From positions 1-9,623 of the forward strand of contig CAZSZJ010000038.1 in NCBI GenBank assembly GCA_964610985.1: a stretch of 9,623 nt of DNA. The letters are read 5' to 3'. This DNA comes from JARIHD01 sp964610985. Its GTDB lineage: Bacteria > Patescibacteriota > Saccharimonadia > Saccharimonadales > UBA4665. Of this stretch, positions 1 through 5,947 are shown one piece after another. The translations under genes were made by a program, and so were the position numbers. The notes under the pieces are model-generated. The model was not told the DNA's origin. It saw only the letters and a list, made by a program, of their open reading frames with translations, and did not search any database. Each line of letters starts with the position of its first letter. Positions within the stretch are counted from its first letter, which is position 1.

Positions 1-70
1 ATACTGCTTGGATACCAGTTGTTGCAGGCTGGGTGGTAGGTTTCGAGATTCAGGTTTATCTTTTTTTGCT

Positions 71-99
71 TTGCAAGATAAGGCAACGTTTGATATTTT
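71..99 (+). promoter_or_regulatory. Promoter of pyrH (extended -10, leaderless)
   Basis: A TTGCAA hexamer at 71-76 and a TATTTT hexamer at 94-99 are separated by 17 bases, and a TG lies one base before the -10 (91-92), giving an extended -10. Transcription would begin near 106-107, on or beside the pyrH ATG at 107, so the mRNA would have essentially no leader. Bases 1-70 hold no assignable gene; short open stretches run through them, but nothing recognisable. Motif match only. Confidence 0.55.
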
Positions 100-106
100 A
101 TGGAAG

Positions 107-811
107 ATGTACAAACGCGTGCTTCTAAAGATCTCTGGTGAGCAGCTTGCAGGAAAGCATGGGTTCGGGGTCGACCCCGAAGTTGCCCAATATCTAGCGC
201 GCGAAGCTAAAAAGGTTGTCGAAGCGGGCGCACAACTGATCGTTGTGGTTGGCGGCGGTAACTTGGTGCGTGGTGCAAATATTGCGGGTCATGGCATTAA
301 GCGCGTAACCGCCGACCAAATGGGCATGCTGTCCGGACTCATTAACGCCATGGCCGTGACTGATATTTTTGAGAGCGAAGGCGTTGCTACCCGCTGCATG
401 AGCAATATTTTTGCCACGCAAGTCGCCGAGTCCTATTCGTTCCGATTGGCTGAAAAACATTTGGAGCGCAATCGTGTAGTCATTATCGCAGGTGGCCTCG
501 GACGCCCCTATTTCACCCATGACACCGCGGCGGTGAGTTTGGGCCTAGAGCTGGACTGCGATGTCGTCGTTAAAGCCACCAAAGTAGATGGCGTGTACGA
601 CAAAGACCCAGCCAAATACGACGACGCCAAACTGTTTGCGACCATAGACGTGCAATCTGCGCTAGAAAGTAACGCTATTAAGGTGATGGACAAAGCTGCT
701 CTGGGTTTGGCGCTCGAACAAGGCATGAAGCTTGTGGTGCTCAATGCCTCTACCCCGGACAATTTATTAAAGGCCGCCAAGGGCCAACCCGTCGGCACAT
801 TCGTCGGATAA
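107..811 (+). CDS. pyrH: UMP kinase (uridylate kinase)
   Basis: This enzyme phosphorylates UMP to UDP with ATP, in the cytoplasm, as a step of pyrimidine nucleotide synthesis. The 234-aa product has the usual length and the amino-acid-kinase fold motifs of bacterial PyrH: LLKISGE at residues 6-12, the glycine-rich GGGNLVRG at 49-56, the DQMGMLSGLINAMA region at 70-83 (UMP site and oligomer contacts), AGGLGRPYFTHDTAA at 128-142, and KATKVDGVYDKDP at 156-168 near the nucleotide site. The frame is open upstream to base 8, but family alignment starts at MYKRVLLKISG, so the ATG at 107 is chosen; a promoter -10 also ends at 99. There is no Shine-Dalgarno. The usual neighbours tsf and frr are not seen: the next gene, 15 bases after the stop, is unrelated to frr. 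Confidence 0.97.
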   Translation: MYKRVLLKISGEQLAGKHGFGVDPEVAQYLAREAKKVVEAGAQLIVVVGGGNLVRGANIAGHGIKRVTADQMGMLSGLINAMAVTDIFESEGVATRCMSNIFATQVAESYSFRLAEKHLERNRVVIIAGGLGRPYFTHDTAAVSLGLELDCDVVVKATKVDGVYDKDPAKYDDAKLFATIDVQSALESNAIKVMDKAALGLALEQGMKLVVLNASTPDNLLKAAKGQPVGTFVG

Positions 812-814
812 AAT

Positions 815-820
815 AAAGGA
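815..820 (+). promoter_or_regulatory. Shine-Dalgarno for the 827 gene
   Basis: AAAGGA sits six bases before the ATG at 827, directly after the pyrH stop. It fixes the start of the downstream gene at 827 rather than at the internal ATG (residue 22). It also contrasts with the first genes of transcription units in this window, which lack such a site. Confidence 0.7.
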
Positions 821-826
821 TCGGTT

Positions 827-1351
827 ATGGGTGTTGGGCCAGAATCTGATTTTCCTATTGTTCCGCGTGAAGAGACGCGCAAATTGAAAATGGGCAATTT
901 GCTCGTGGCAGAAGCTACTATCCATGTTGACCGCATAATTGACACTTGCGATTACCGGCTCATAAAGAAGCAAACGATCCCTGGCTATGGCGGCGTCCTT
1001 TTGGCAAATGTGCTTTTTATCCCCCCGAACCCGGTTTTACCTGCCGAAAAAGTCAAGCGGGGATTTGTGGGAAAGGCGATTCTTACGGCGAACCGACATA
1101 CCATATATTTGGCTGGTATCACGCCTCATGAAGATCAGGAAGATTGCACATCTGCCGATGTTGCCATCGCCTGGACGCCTAATGCATCTGAGTTTATGGG
1201 CAGCGATGCCGTTTGGGCGTCGCCGAATGCACGGGATAAAAGCGCGCGTCTTGGATCCATACTTATTCCTCTACTTGCTTCCGCACAGCCGCTGAATGTG
1301 ATGACCGTTAGACCTCCAGACGACTTTCCGCCCGCCATATCGCCAAACTAA
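827..1351 (+). CDS. Hypothetical protein cotranscribed with pyrH
   Basis: I do not recognise this 174-aa protein. It has no signal peptide and no membrane segment, so it is probably cytoplasmic. Visible features are a hydrophobic, proline-rich stretch GVLLANVLFIPPNPVLP at about residues 56-72, two cysteines (in DTCDY and EDCTS), and a proline-rich tail RPPDDFPPAISPN. A real gene is supported by the Shine-Dalgarno at 815-820, the 15-base spacing from pyrH, and an open frame of the right length up to a terminator. The frr gene often follows pyrH in bacteria, but this sequence has no resemblance to ribosome recycling factor that I can see. The last codons (Ser-Pro-Asn-stop) are written inside the inverted repeat at 1341-1390, so the extreme C-terminus may have been set by that repeat. 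Confidence 0.75.
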   Translation: MGVGPESDFPIVPREETRKLKMGNLLVAEATIHVDRIIDTCDYRLIKKQTIPGYGGVLLANVLFIPPNPVLPAEKVKRGFVGKAILTANRHTIYLAGITPHEDQEDCTSADVAIAWTPNASEFMGSDAVWASPNARDKSARLGSILIPLLASAQPLNVMTVRPPDDFPPAISPN

Positions 1352-1390
1352 AATCCCGAACCGTGAAGCATCCGGGATTTTAGTTTGGCG
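1341..1390. terminator. Bidirectional terminator: perfect 18-bp inverted repeat
   Basis: CGCCAAACTAAAATCCCG at 1341-1358 is repeated exactly in reverse complement at 1373-1390, with a 14-base loop. On both strands the core reads A-run, GC stem, loop, GC stem, T-run, the form of a Rho-independent terminator working in either direction. It lies between convergent transcripts: the pyrH unit on the plus strand and tRNA-Ser on the minus strand. The stem runs past the A/T tracts into the tRNA's discriminator base and CCA (1386-1389), and at the other side covers the stop codon of the 827 gene. The T-runs are short (TTTT, then AGTTT), so efficiency is uncertain. Confidence 0.8.
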
Positions 1391-1475
1391 GAGAGAACAG
1401 GATTCGAACCTGCGTGAGTCTTGCAACCCAACACGCTTTCCAAGCGTGCGCCTTCAACCACTCGGCCACCTCTCC
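1386..1475 (-). tRNA. tRNA-Ser (anticodon GGA), CCA encoded
   Basis: Read on the minus strand, the 90-base gene folds as a class II tRNA. The acceptor arm is GGAGAGG paired with TCTCTCC (one G-U), the D-arm contains GCCGAGTGG, the anticodon stem is CACGC/GCGTG around loop TTGGAAA, a long serine-type variable arm follows, and the T-arm has GGTTCGAATCC. The anticodon GGA (plus-strand bases 1439-1441) reads UCC and UCU. Discriminator G and CCA are encoded at 1386-1389, so CCA addition is not needed for the primary transcript. The 3' end lies inside the inverted repeat at 1341-1390. A -10 box at 1504-1509 would give a leader of about 20 bases to be removed by RNase P. Confidence 0.97.
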
Positions 1476-1503
1476 ATGCATCAAATAATATGACAACCTG
1501 CCT

Positions 1504-1509
1504 ATTATA
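1504..1509 (-). promoter_or_regulatory. -10 box for tRNA-Ser
   Basis: On the minus strand TTG-TATAAT gives a consensus -10 about 29 bases before the tRNA 5' end, placing the transcription start near 1497. I see no convincing -35 hexamer at the normal distance. The gap 1476-1581 also holds the oppositely directed promoter of the ABC pair. Confidence 0.5.
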
Positions 1510-1543
1510 CAAAGATTAGGTATAAATTACTACGCATTACACC

Positions 1544-1573
1544 TTGGCAAGAGGGCAAACATCCGTTTACACT
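1544..1573 (+). promoter_or_regulatory. Promoter of the ABC transporter operon
   Basis: TTGGCA at 1544-1549 and TACACT at 1568-1573 are 18 bases apart. The predicted start is near 1580, within a few bases of the GTG (1579) and ATG (1582) candidates, so the message would be leaderless. No Shine-Dalgarno is present ahead of the gene, which fits. Confidence 0.5.
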
Positions 1574-1581
1574 ACCTTGTG

Positions 1582-2475
1582 ATGGCCCTGATTGAATTCA
1601 AAGACGTTAGTAAACTGTATGGCTTCGGTGATGCGACTACTTTGGCGCTCGACGAAGTGACTTTGAATATCGAAGAAAACGAGTTTGTGGCCGTAATGGG
1701 CCCGAGTGGCTGCGGCAAATCGACGCTTATGAACGTAATTGGGCTCTTGGACCGCCCCACGCATGGCGATTATATGCTCAAAGGGCGCTATGTTTCCAAG
1801 TTGCGTGCCGGTCAGCGGGCCAAAATTCGTCGCGATACTGTCGGGTTTATTTTTCAGTCGTTTAACCTACTGCCGCGTATGACGGTGCTGGAAAATGTTG
1901 CCCTACCTCTGATGTACAAAGGCTATTCGGTCCAGAAACGCACCAAGGCTGCTTTGAATATTTTGGAACGTGTGGGGCTCAAAGACCGCGAATTCTACCT
2001 GCCCCGCCACCTGAGCGGCGGTCAGGCGCAGTGTGCGGCAATCGCCCGTGCGCTCATCAATAGCCCGTCGATCATTATTGCCGACGAACCGACCGGCAAC
2101 CTGGATAGTGTTAGTAGCCGTCTGGTTATGGAGCTGCTGAGCGACATTCACAAAATGGGTAATACTATTTTATTCGTGACACATAACCCGGAACTCACCC
2201 GTTACGCAACCCGCGTAGTCTATATGCACGATGGCGCCGTCGTCCACGACGAACAAACCGAGATCGGCGAAATCGCCGCAACCGCTAAAAAGATCATCTT
2301 TAGCACGCCCACCAAGACCGAAGAAGACGATCTGGCTGGCGTTTCGGTGCTCATGCAGCACGTTCCCGATGCCTCCGACACCCTGGCTCATGAAACCGTT
2401 GCTCCTAAAAAAGCTAAAGCCAGCCGCAAAACCGGCAAATCTCGGGCAAAACGCACGACGCGGAGGAAAAAATAA
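1582..2475 (+). CDS. MacB/LolD-type ABC transporter ATPase
   Basis: This is the cytoplasmic ATPase that powers the permease encoded next. The 297-aa product has every ABC motif in order: Walker A GPSGCGKST (40-48), Q-loop FQSFN with Q92, signature LSGGQ (144-148), Walker B IIIADE (164-169), D-loop GNLD (172-175) and H-loop VTH with H201. The family places it with MacB, LolD and FtsE-like ATPases that drive mechanical or extrusion-type transport. Two oddities are visible. The signature is followed by AQCAAIARAL, where most relatives have a QQRVAIARAL-type sequence, so the usual arginine is Cys151. A tail of about 70 residues ends in a Lys/Arg/Ala-rich stretch (from about 275) that may bind membrane or nucleic acid or be merely disordered. 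The start could also be the GTG at 1579. Substrate unknown. Confidence 0.95.
   Translation: MALIEFKDVSKLYGFGDATTLALDEVTLNIEENEFVAVMGPSGCGKSTLMNVIGLLDRPTHGDYMLKGRYVSKLRAGQRAKIRRDTVGFIFQSFNLLPRMTVLENVALPLMYKGYSVQKRTKAALNILERVGLKDREFYLPRHLSGGQAQCAAIARALINSPSIIIADEPTGNLDSVSSRLVMELLSDIHKMGNTILFVTHNPELTRYATRVVYMHDGAVVHDEQTEIGEIAATAKKIIFSTPTKTEEDDLAGVSVLMQHVPDASDTLAHETVAPKKAKASRKTGKSRAKRTTRRKK
2462..2466 (+). promoter_or_regulatory. Shine-Dalgarno for the permease gene
   Basis: GGAGG lies eight bases before the ATG at 2475, inside the last codons of the ATPase gene. Together with the one-base stop/start overlap (TAATG) it indicates translationally coupled synthesis of the two subunits. Confidence 0.75.
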
Positions 2476-3710
2476 TGGCCACCCTGCACCGCGGCAATGT
2501 CAAAATGGCGCTGGCCAGCATCCGCAGCACCAAATGGCGTAGTCTGCTCACTATGCTTGGTATTATTATCGGCATCGTGTCGGTCGTCATGATCGTTGGT
2601 ATTGGCGAAGGTGTCAAACAGGAAGTAACCAAGCAGATTAACCAATTTGGCGATGACCTGATTACCGTCCGCCCTGGAAATGTACACCAAAATAACGGCA
2701 AGATCGTGACCAACACCGACCTGTTGTTCGGCCTCAACAGCCTGAGCGGCCTAACCGAAAAAGATCTCAAAACGATCCGTGAAAGCGAACATGTGCGTCT
2801 GGCTGCTCCGCTGAGTGTGGTGTCGGGTACGGTATCTGCCGAGGACAAGAAATTTAATAACACCTTGGTTTTAGCAACCAACTATGATTTGCCCAAGGCA
2901 CTCAACCACGAAGTTCGCTACGGCGATTTCTTTACCGAAAAAAGCGAAGAGGGCAATTTTGCTGTCATCGGCCGGCATGTGGCCCAGACTATTTTTGAGG
3001 ATAATGTGCCGCTGGGGCGCTCTTTTAGCTTCCGTGGGCAGACATTTGTGGTGCGCGGCGTTTTTGACGAATTTAAGAGCACACCGCTGTCTCCCGTATC
3101 CAACTTTAACAACGCGGTCTTTATTCCGTATAAGGTGGCCGAGCGGCTGACCGGCGACAGCACACAAATGTATAGCATTCTGGCCAAACCCGACCAGCCC
3201 GACCAGACCAAGGCCGCCTTGGCCTCGATAAACAAAAACATGCAAAAAGCGCACGGCGGCGAAAAAGACTTTAGCGTTCTGGACCAAAAGCAAAATTTAC
3301 AGGCCAGCAGCGATGTCTTGAGCCTTATAACTACCATGATCGCCGCGGTTGCAGCCATTTCCCTGCTGGTTGGCGGTGTCGGCATTATGAATATTATGCT
3401 CGCCACGGTGACCGAACGCATGCACGAGATTGGGGTACGCAAAGCAATCGGCGCGACGAGCCGCCAGATTTTGAATCAATTCCTGATGGAGGCGGCAGTG
3501 CTGAGTCTATTTGGCGGCGTGGTTGGTATTCTTGTATCAGTCGCGGCCATTTATGGCCTGCGCATTTACACCGACCTCAAGCCAGTGCTTTCTTGGGAGG
3601 CGGTTGCCATTGCTACGCTCACTTCGCTGCTCATCGGCATTGTTTTTGGCACGTTACCCGCAGCCAAGGCCGCGCGTAAAGACCCCATCGAAGCGCTACG
3701 CCACGAATAG
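2475..3710 (+). CDS. MacB-type ABC transporter permease (FtsX domain)
   Basis: This is the membrane subunit partnering the ATPase just upstream. The 411-aa protein has the MacB layout: a short cytoplasmic N-terminus with the NVKMALASIRSTKWRSLLTMLG signature at 8-29 (TM1 about 24-46), a large extracytoplasmic MacB core of about 230 residues, then an FtsX domain with three helices at about 283-308, 335-360 and 373-396. The conserved cytoplasmic ERMHEIGVRKAIGA stretch at 314-327, which couples to the ATPase, is intact, as is the terminal AARKDPIEAL motif. MacB proteins form dimers that push substrates or mechanical force across the envelope (antibiotics, peptides, toxins in known cases). No MacA or TolC partner is seen, as expected for a cell with one membrane. 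The start codon overlaps the ATPase stop by one base. Confidence 0.95.
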   Translation: MATLHRGNVKMALASIRSTKWRSLLTMLGIIIGIVSVVMIVGIGEGVKQEVTKQINQFGDDLITVRPGNVHQNNGKIVTNTDLLFGLNSLSGLTEKDLKTIRESEHVRLAAPLSVVSGTVSAEDKKFNNTLVLATNYDLPKALNHEVRYGDFFTEKSEEGNFAVIGRHVAQTIFEDNVPLGRSFSFRGQTFVVRGVFDEFKSTPLSPVSNFNNAVFIPYKVAERLTGDSTQMYSILAKPDQPDQTKAALASINKNMQKAHGGEKDFSVLDQKQNLQASSDVLSLITTMIAAVAAISLLVGGVGIMNIMLATVTERMHEIGVRKAIGATSRQILNQFLMEAAVLSLFGGVVGILVSVAAIYGLRIYTDLKPVLSWEAVAIATLTSLLIGIVFGTLPAAKAARKDPIEALRHE

Positions 3711-3712
3711 AT

Positions 3713-3740
3713 TTGCGCTTATCCTGGGGGCTTGTATAAT
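3713..3740 (+). promoter_or_regulatory. Promoter in the convergent gap
   Basis: A consensus TATAAT at 3735-3740, preceded by TTG, follows a weak -35 (TTGCGC, 3713-3718) at 16 bases. It faces the plus strand just after the permease stop, where no annotated-size gene follows. The predicted start near 3747 is three bases before an ATG at 3750. I see no terminator before 3845, so a transcript could also run antisense into the NRAMP gene. Confidence 0.45.
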
Positions 3741-3749
3741 ACGTCACTT

Positions 3750-3836
3750 ATGAAGCTTGTCGAAGTACCTGGAAGGGCGAAGGATAATGAGGCCCCATAT
3801 ATTGAACTGGCGGGAACACCACCACTCGTACCGTAG
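3750..3836 (+). CDS. Possible 28-aa leaderless small protein
   Basis: An ATG nine bases after a consensus -10 box opens a frame of 28 codons ending in TAG at 3834-3836. The peptide begins MKLVEVPGRAKDN and ends GTPPLVP; it is mixed charged and hydrophobic, with no membrane helix, no cysteine and no recognisable domain. There is no Shine-Dalgarno, but the -10-to-ATG spacing matches that of the other first genes here, which is the main argument for translation. It ends eight bases before the stop of the convergent NRAMP gene. It could be a chance frame in a promoter for an antisense or 3' regulatory RNA. Confidence 0.35.
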   Translation: MKLVEVPGRAKDNEAPYIELAGTPPLVP

Positions 3837-3844
3837 AAAATAGC

Positions 3845-5233
3845 CTACAAAAACAGCGCGCCAATAACGGCGATGCCTGACGCGGCCATGAGCGCAAAGA
3901 CAATCCAGCCTACAAGTGTAACGCCGGGTTTGTTGCGCCAATGTCCCATGACTTTTTTGCTGCTGCTTATGGACACGATCATAAAGAGGATAATCGGCGC
4001 GACAAGGCCGTTGGCGACCGCTGAATAGATCAGCGCTTTGATAGGGTCGATACCGATAAAGTTCATCCCTAACCCCACCAACATCGAAATAATAATGATG
4101 CCGTAAAAGGCATAGGCTTGCTGCAAATTGCGGTACAGGCCTTCTTTCCAGCCAAAACTTTCGGCCAGCGCGTATGAACTGGATCCTGCCAGCACGGGTA
4201 TGGCCAAGAGTCCTGTGCCAATAATCCCCAGCGCAAATAAGAAATATGTGGCGTCGCCGGCAAATGGCCTGAGCGCTTCGGCCGCTTGCGCCGCCGACGT
4301 AATTTCGGTAATGCCGTTGGTAAACAATATGCCGCCACAGGCCGCGATAATAAAGAACATCACCGTATTGGACAAAAACATGCCCGACCAGACATCGATG
4401 CGCATGCTGCGGACGTCTTTGGGGTCGGTGTAGCCGCGGCGTTCGTGGACGGTGGTTTTGCCTTGCAAAATCTGCTCCTCGACTTCTTGTGAGGTGTGCC
4501 AAAAAAACAGAAACGGCGAAATAGTGGTACCCAGCACCGCACAGAGGATAAAAATATGCTCTTTGGTGAATGAAAAGCTCGGAATAACGGCATTTTTGGC
4601 GATGTCGTCCCAGTTAAGATTGGCCAAAATCGACGATAATATATAAGAAAGCAGGATCAGCGCCAGCCACTTAAGGTATTTGGCATAGCGCACATACGGC
4701 GTGAAAATCTGCAGCAACAGGCTAAAAATCGCAAACCCAATCACCAGTAAGCTGAAATTGAGGTTCGGATTGAGCAGCTGCACGCCCTTGGCCATCGCCC
4801 CTAAGTTGGCCCCGATGTTAAAGGTGTTGGCTGCAAACAGCAAAATCGTGCAGATATTCAGCACCCGCCGTGAATAAAACACCCGGATGTTATTGGCTAG
4901 CCCTCTGCCCGTCACTAGCCCAATGCGTGCGCACATTTCTTGCACAATCGCCATCAAGGGGAATGTCCACGCCGAAAGCCATAAAAACTGGTAGCCAAAC
5001 TGTGCGCCGGTCTGGGAATAGGTAGCAATACCCGAAGGATCATCATCGGATGCGCCGGTGGTCAGGCCCGGCCCGAGCATGTGCCAGTATTCTTTGGTTT
5101 TGCGCACTGCGGACGAATTGGGCAGCGTGGTCACCATCTTGTCACGGGCAATCTGGGTAGCCAAAACAGTTCTCGCGAGCGCGACGGCTGGCGCCTCGGC
5201 GGTCTTAGTAAAGATATCTTTTTCTTTTGGCAT
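3845..5233 (-). CDS. NRAMP-family divalent metal transporter, atypical metal site
   Basis: This is a 462-aa polytopic transporter of the NRAMP (MntH/SLC11) superfamily, moving divalent metal ions across the cytoplasmic membrane, probably with protons. The family is recognised by the TM1 region GPGLTTGASDDDPSGIATYSQTG (54-76), the GANLGAMAKG segment (141-150), the TM6 region GTTISPFLFFWHTSQEVEEQ (235-254), and about eleven helices. The two metal-site helices are unusual: TM1 has DPSG (65-68) where manganese/iron transporters have DPGN, and TM6 has TTISP (236-240) where they have the MPH motif with its metal-liganding methionine. That removes the soft sulfur ligand. Magnesium or another hard ion is therefore possible, as in the NRAMP-related magnesium transporters; this is inference. 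The first 50 residues are extra and hydrophilic, and Met33 is an alternative start. Confidence 0.9.
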   Translation of the reverse strand: MPKEKDIFTKTAEAPAVALARTVLATQIARDKMVTTLPNSSAVRKTKEYWHMLGPGLTTGASDDDPSGIATYSQTGAQFGYQFLWLSAWTFPLMAIVQEMCARIGLVTGRGLANNIRVFYSRRVLNICTILLFAANTFNIGANLGAMAKGVQLLNPNLNFSLLVIGFAIFSLLLQIFTPYVRYAKYLKWLALILLSYILSSILANLNWDDIAKNAVIPSFSFTKEHIFILCAVLGTTISPFLFFWHTSQEVEEQILQGKTTVHERRGYTDPKDVRSMRIDVWSGMFLSNTVMFFIIAACGGILFTNGITEITSAAQAAEALRPFAGDATYFLFALGIIGTGLLAIPVLAGSSSYALAESFGWKEGLYRNLQQAYAFYGIIIISMLVGLGMNFIGIDPIKALIYSAVANGLVAPIILFMIVSISSSKKVMGHWRNKPGVTLVGWIVFALMAASGIAVIGALFL

Positions 5234-5278
5234 TTGGAGAATAGGCCCAGCAATATTTTAAATATTTAACTACGATTA

Positions 5279-5287
5279 ATTATAGCA
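5279..5287 (-). promoter_or_regulatory. Extended -10 upstream of the NRAMP gene
   Basis: On the minus strand TGC-TATAAT forms a consensus extended -10 in the 74-base gap between the VKOR stop (5308) and the NRAMP start (5233). It would give a leader of about 38 bases with an A/T-rich middle and no clear Shine-Dalgarno. No good -35 is present. It suggests the transporter can be expressed separately from the upstream genes. Confidence 0.5.
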
Positions 5288-5307
5288 GACTGCTTATGCT
5301 TGCCGCG

Positions 5308-5913
5308 CTAGCCCTTGAAACCAAGGAGCGGGCCGTAATAATACCAAAAATGTTTCAGGATGAGTGCAGCCAAAACGAGCAGCCAAAAAAGCAAGATGTC
5401 CAGGTGGTGTCGCTGTAAAAAGCCACCTGCCTTTTCTGGTAGTCGAATATGACGCGCGCGCAGATTGTACAGCAGCACATACCAAAACGTCGTAATCGTG
5501 ATAATCCACACCGCTATACAGTACGGACAGAGCGCATTGATCCGATATGTGCTCTGGAAAAACAGCCAGTGCACAAATGCCAAGCCAAACACGGTTCCGG
5601 CTTGCAGTCCCAGCATATACCAGCGCTTCATTTTTACGCCCGCGGCCATGAGGACGCCGGTCGTAATAGCCACCGGAAACGTGATTAGTCCAATGATTGG
5701 GTTAGGAAACCCAAAAGCGTTTGATTGATCGGACGCCATGACCGACCCGCAACTAATGACTGGATTCAGGTCGCAGCTAGGGCGGAAGGACGGATCCTGC
5801 AACAGGTGGATTTTTTCTACCATAATAATAAAGGCGGCGATCAGGCCGATCGCACCGCAGATAATCAGTAGCCAAGGTAGAGCGCGTTCCAGTGTTACCT
5901 TAAAGATGCTCAT
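5308..5913 (-). CDS. Vitamin K epoxide reductase (VKOR) family disulfide enzyme
   Basis: Bacterial VKOR proteins take electrons from periplasm-side thiols, directly or through a DsbA/thioredoxin-like partner, and pass them to membrane quinone, so they replace DsbB in disulfide formation. The 201-aa protein carries the loop cysteine pair in CDLNPVISC (C47, C55) followed by GSVMAS, the quinone-side CPYC active site (C129, C132) in ALCPYCIAVW, the conserved GFPNPIIGL turn (68-76), and about five helices. No fused thioredoxin domain follows, so a separate partner is expected; none is in the window. The ATG at 5913 is preferred because it leaves 34 bases after the MarP gene and follows a -10-like TATACT. 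A GTG at 5967 would add 18 residues and overlap MarP by 20 bases. It follows marP directly, which suggests a substrate relationship. Confidence 0.93.
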   Translation of the reverse strand: MSIFKVTLERALPWLLIICGAIGLIAAFIIMVEKIHLLQDPSFRPSCDLNPVISCGSVMASDQSNAFGFPNPIIGLITFPVAITTGVLMAAGVKMKRWYMLGLQAGTVFGLAFVHWLFFQSTYRINALCPYCIAVWIITITTFWYVLLYNLRARHIRLPEKAGGFLQRHHLDILLFWLLVLAALILKHFWYYYGPLLGFKG

Positions 5914-5923
5914 CTTGACCGTT

Positions 5924-5929
5924 AGTATA
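5924..5929 (-). promoter_or_regulatory. Possible -10 box for the VKOR gene
   Basis: Minus-strand TATACT ends ten bases before the ATG at 5913 and would give a leader of about three bases. No convincing -35 is present, and it lies in the short marP-VKOR gap, so it is an internal promoter at best. Confidence 0.3.
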
Positions 5930-5947
5930 GGCCGCTTGCCTGTGGTT

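Noticed and set aside
8..106. Upstream extension of the pyrH frame to base 8
   Set aside because: The added 33 residues do not match UMP kinase, whose conserved N-terminus begins at MYKRVLLKISG, and a promoter -10 lies inside the extension.
1376..1400. Integration (att) site at the tRNA-Ser 3' end
   Set aside because: A tRNA 3' end is a common attachment site, but there is no integrase, no direct repeat of the tRNA end and no mobile genes nearby; the repeat here is inverted and reads as a terminator.
3691..3720. AAGCGC / GCGCTT inverted repeat at the permease end as a terminator
   Set aside because: Only six base pairs with an 18-base loop and no T-run; it starts inside the coding region.
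3744..4502. 252-codon minus-strand frame over the end of the NRAMP gene
   Set aside because: It is a shifted-frame shadow of the transporter, rich in Arg, Tyr and His, with no recognisable domain.
5238..5243. TATTCT on the minus strand as a leaderless -10 for the NRAMP gene
   Set aside because: Only four bases lie between it and the ATG, which would place the transcript start inside the coding sequence; the extended TATAAT at 5279-5287 is much better.
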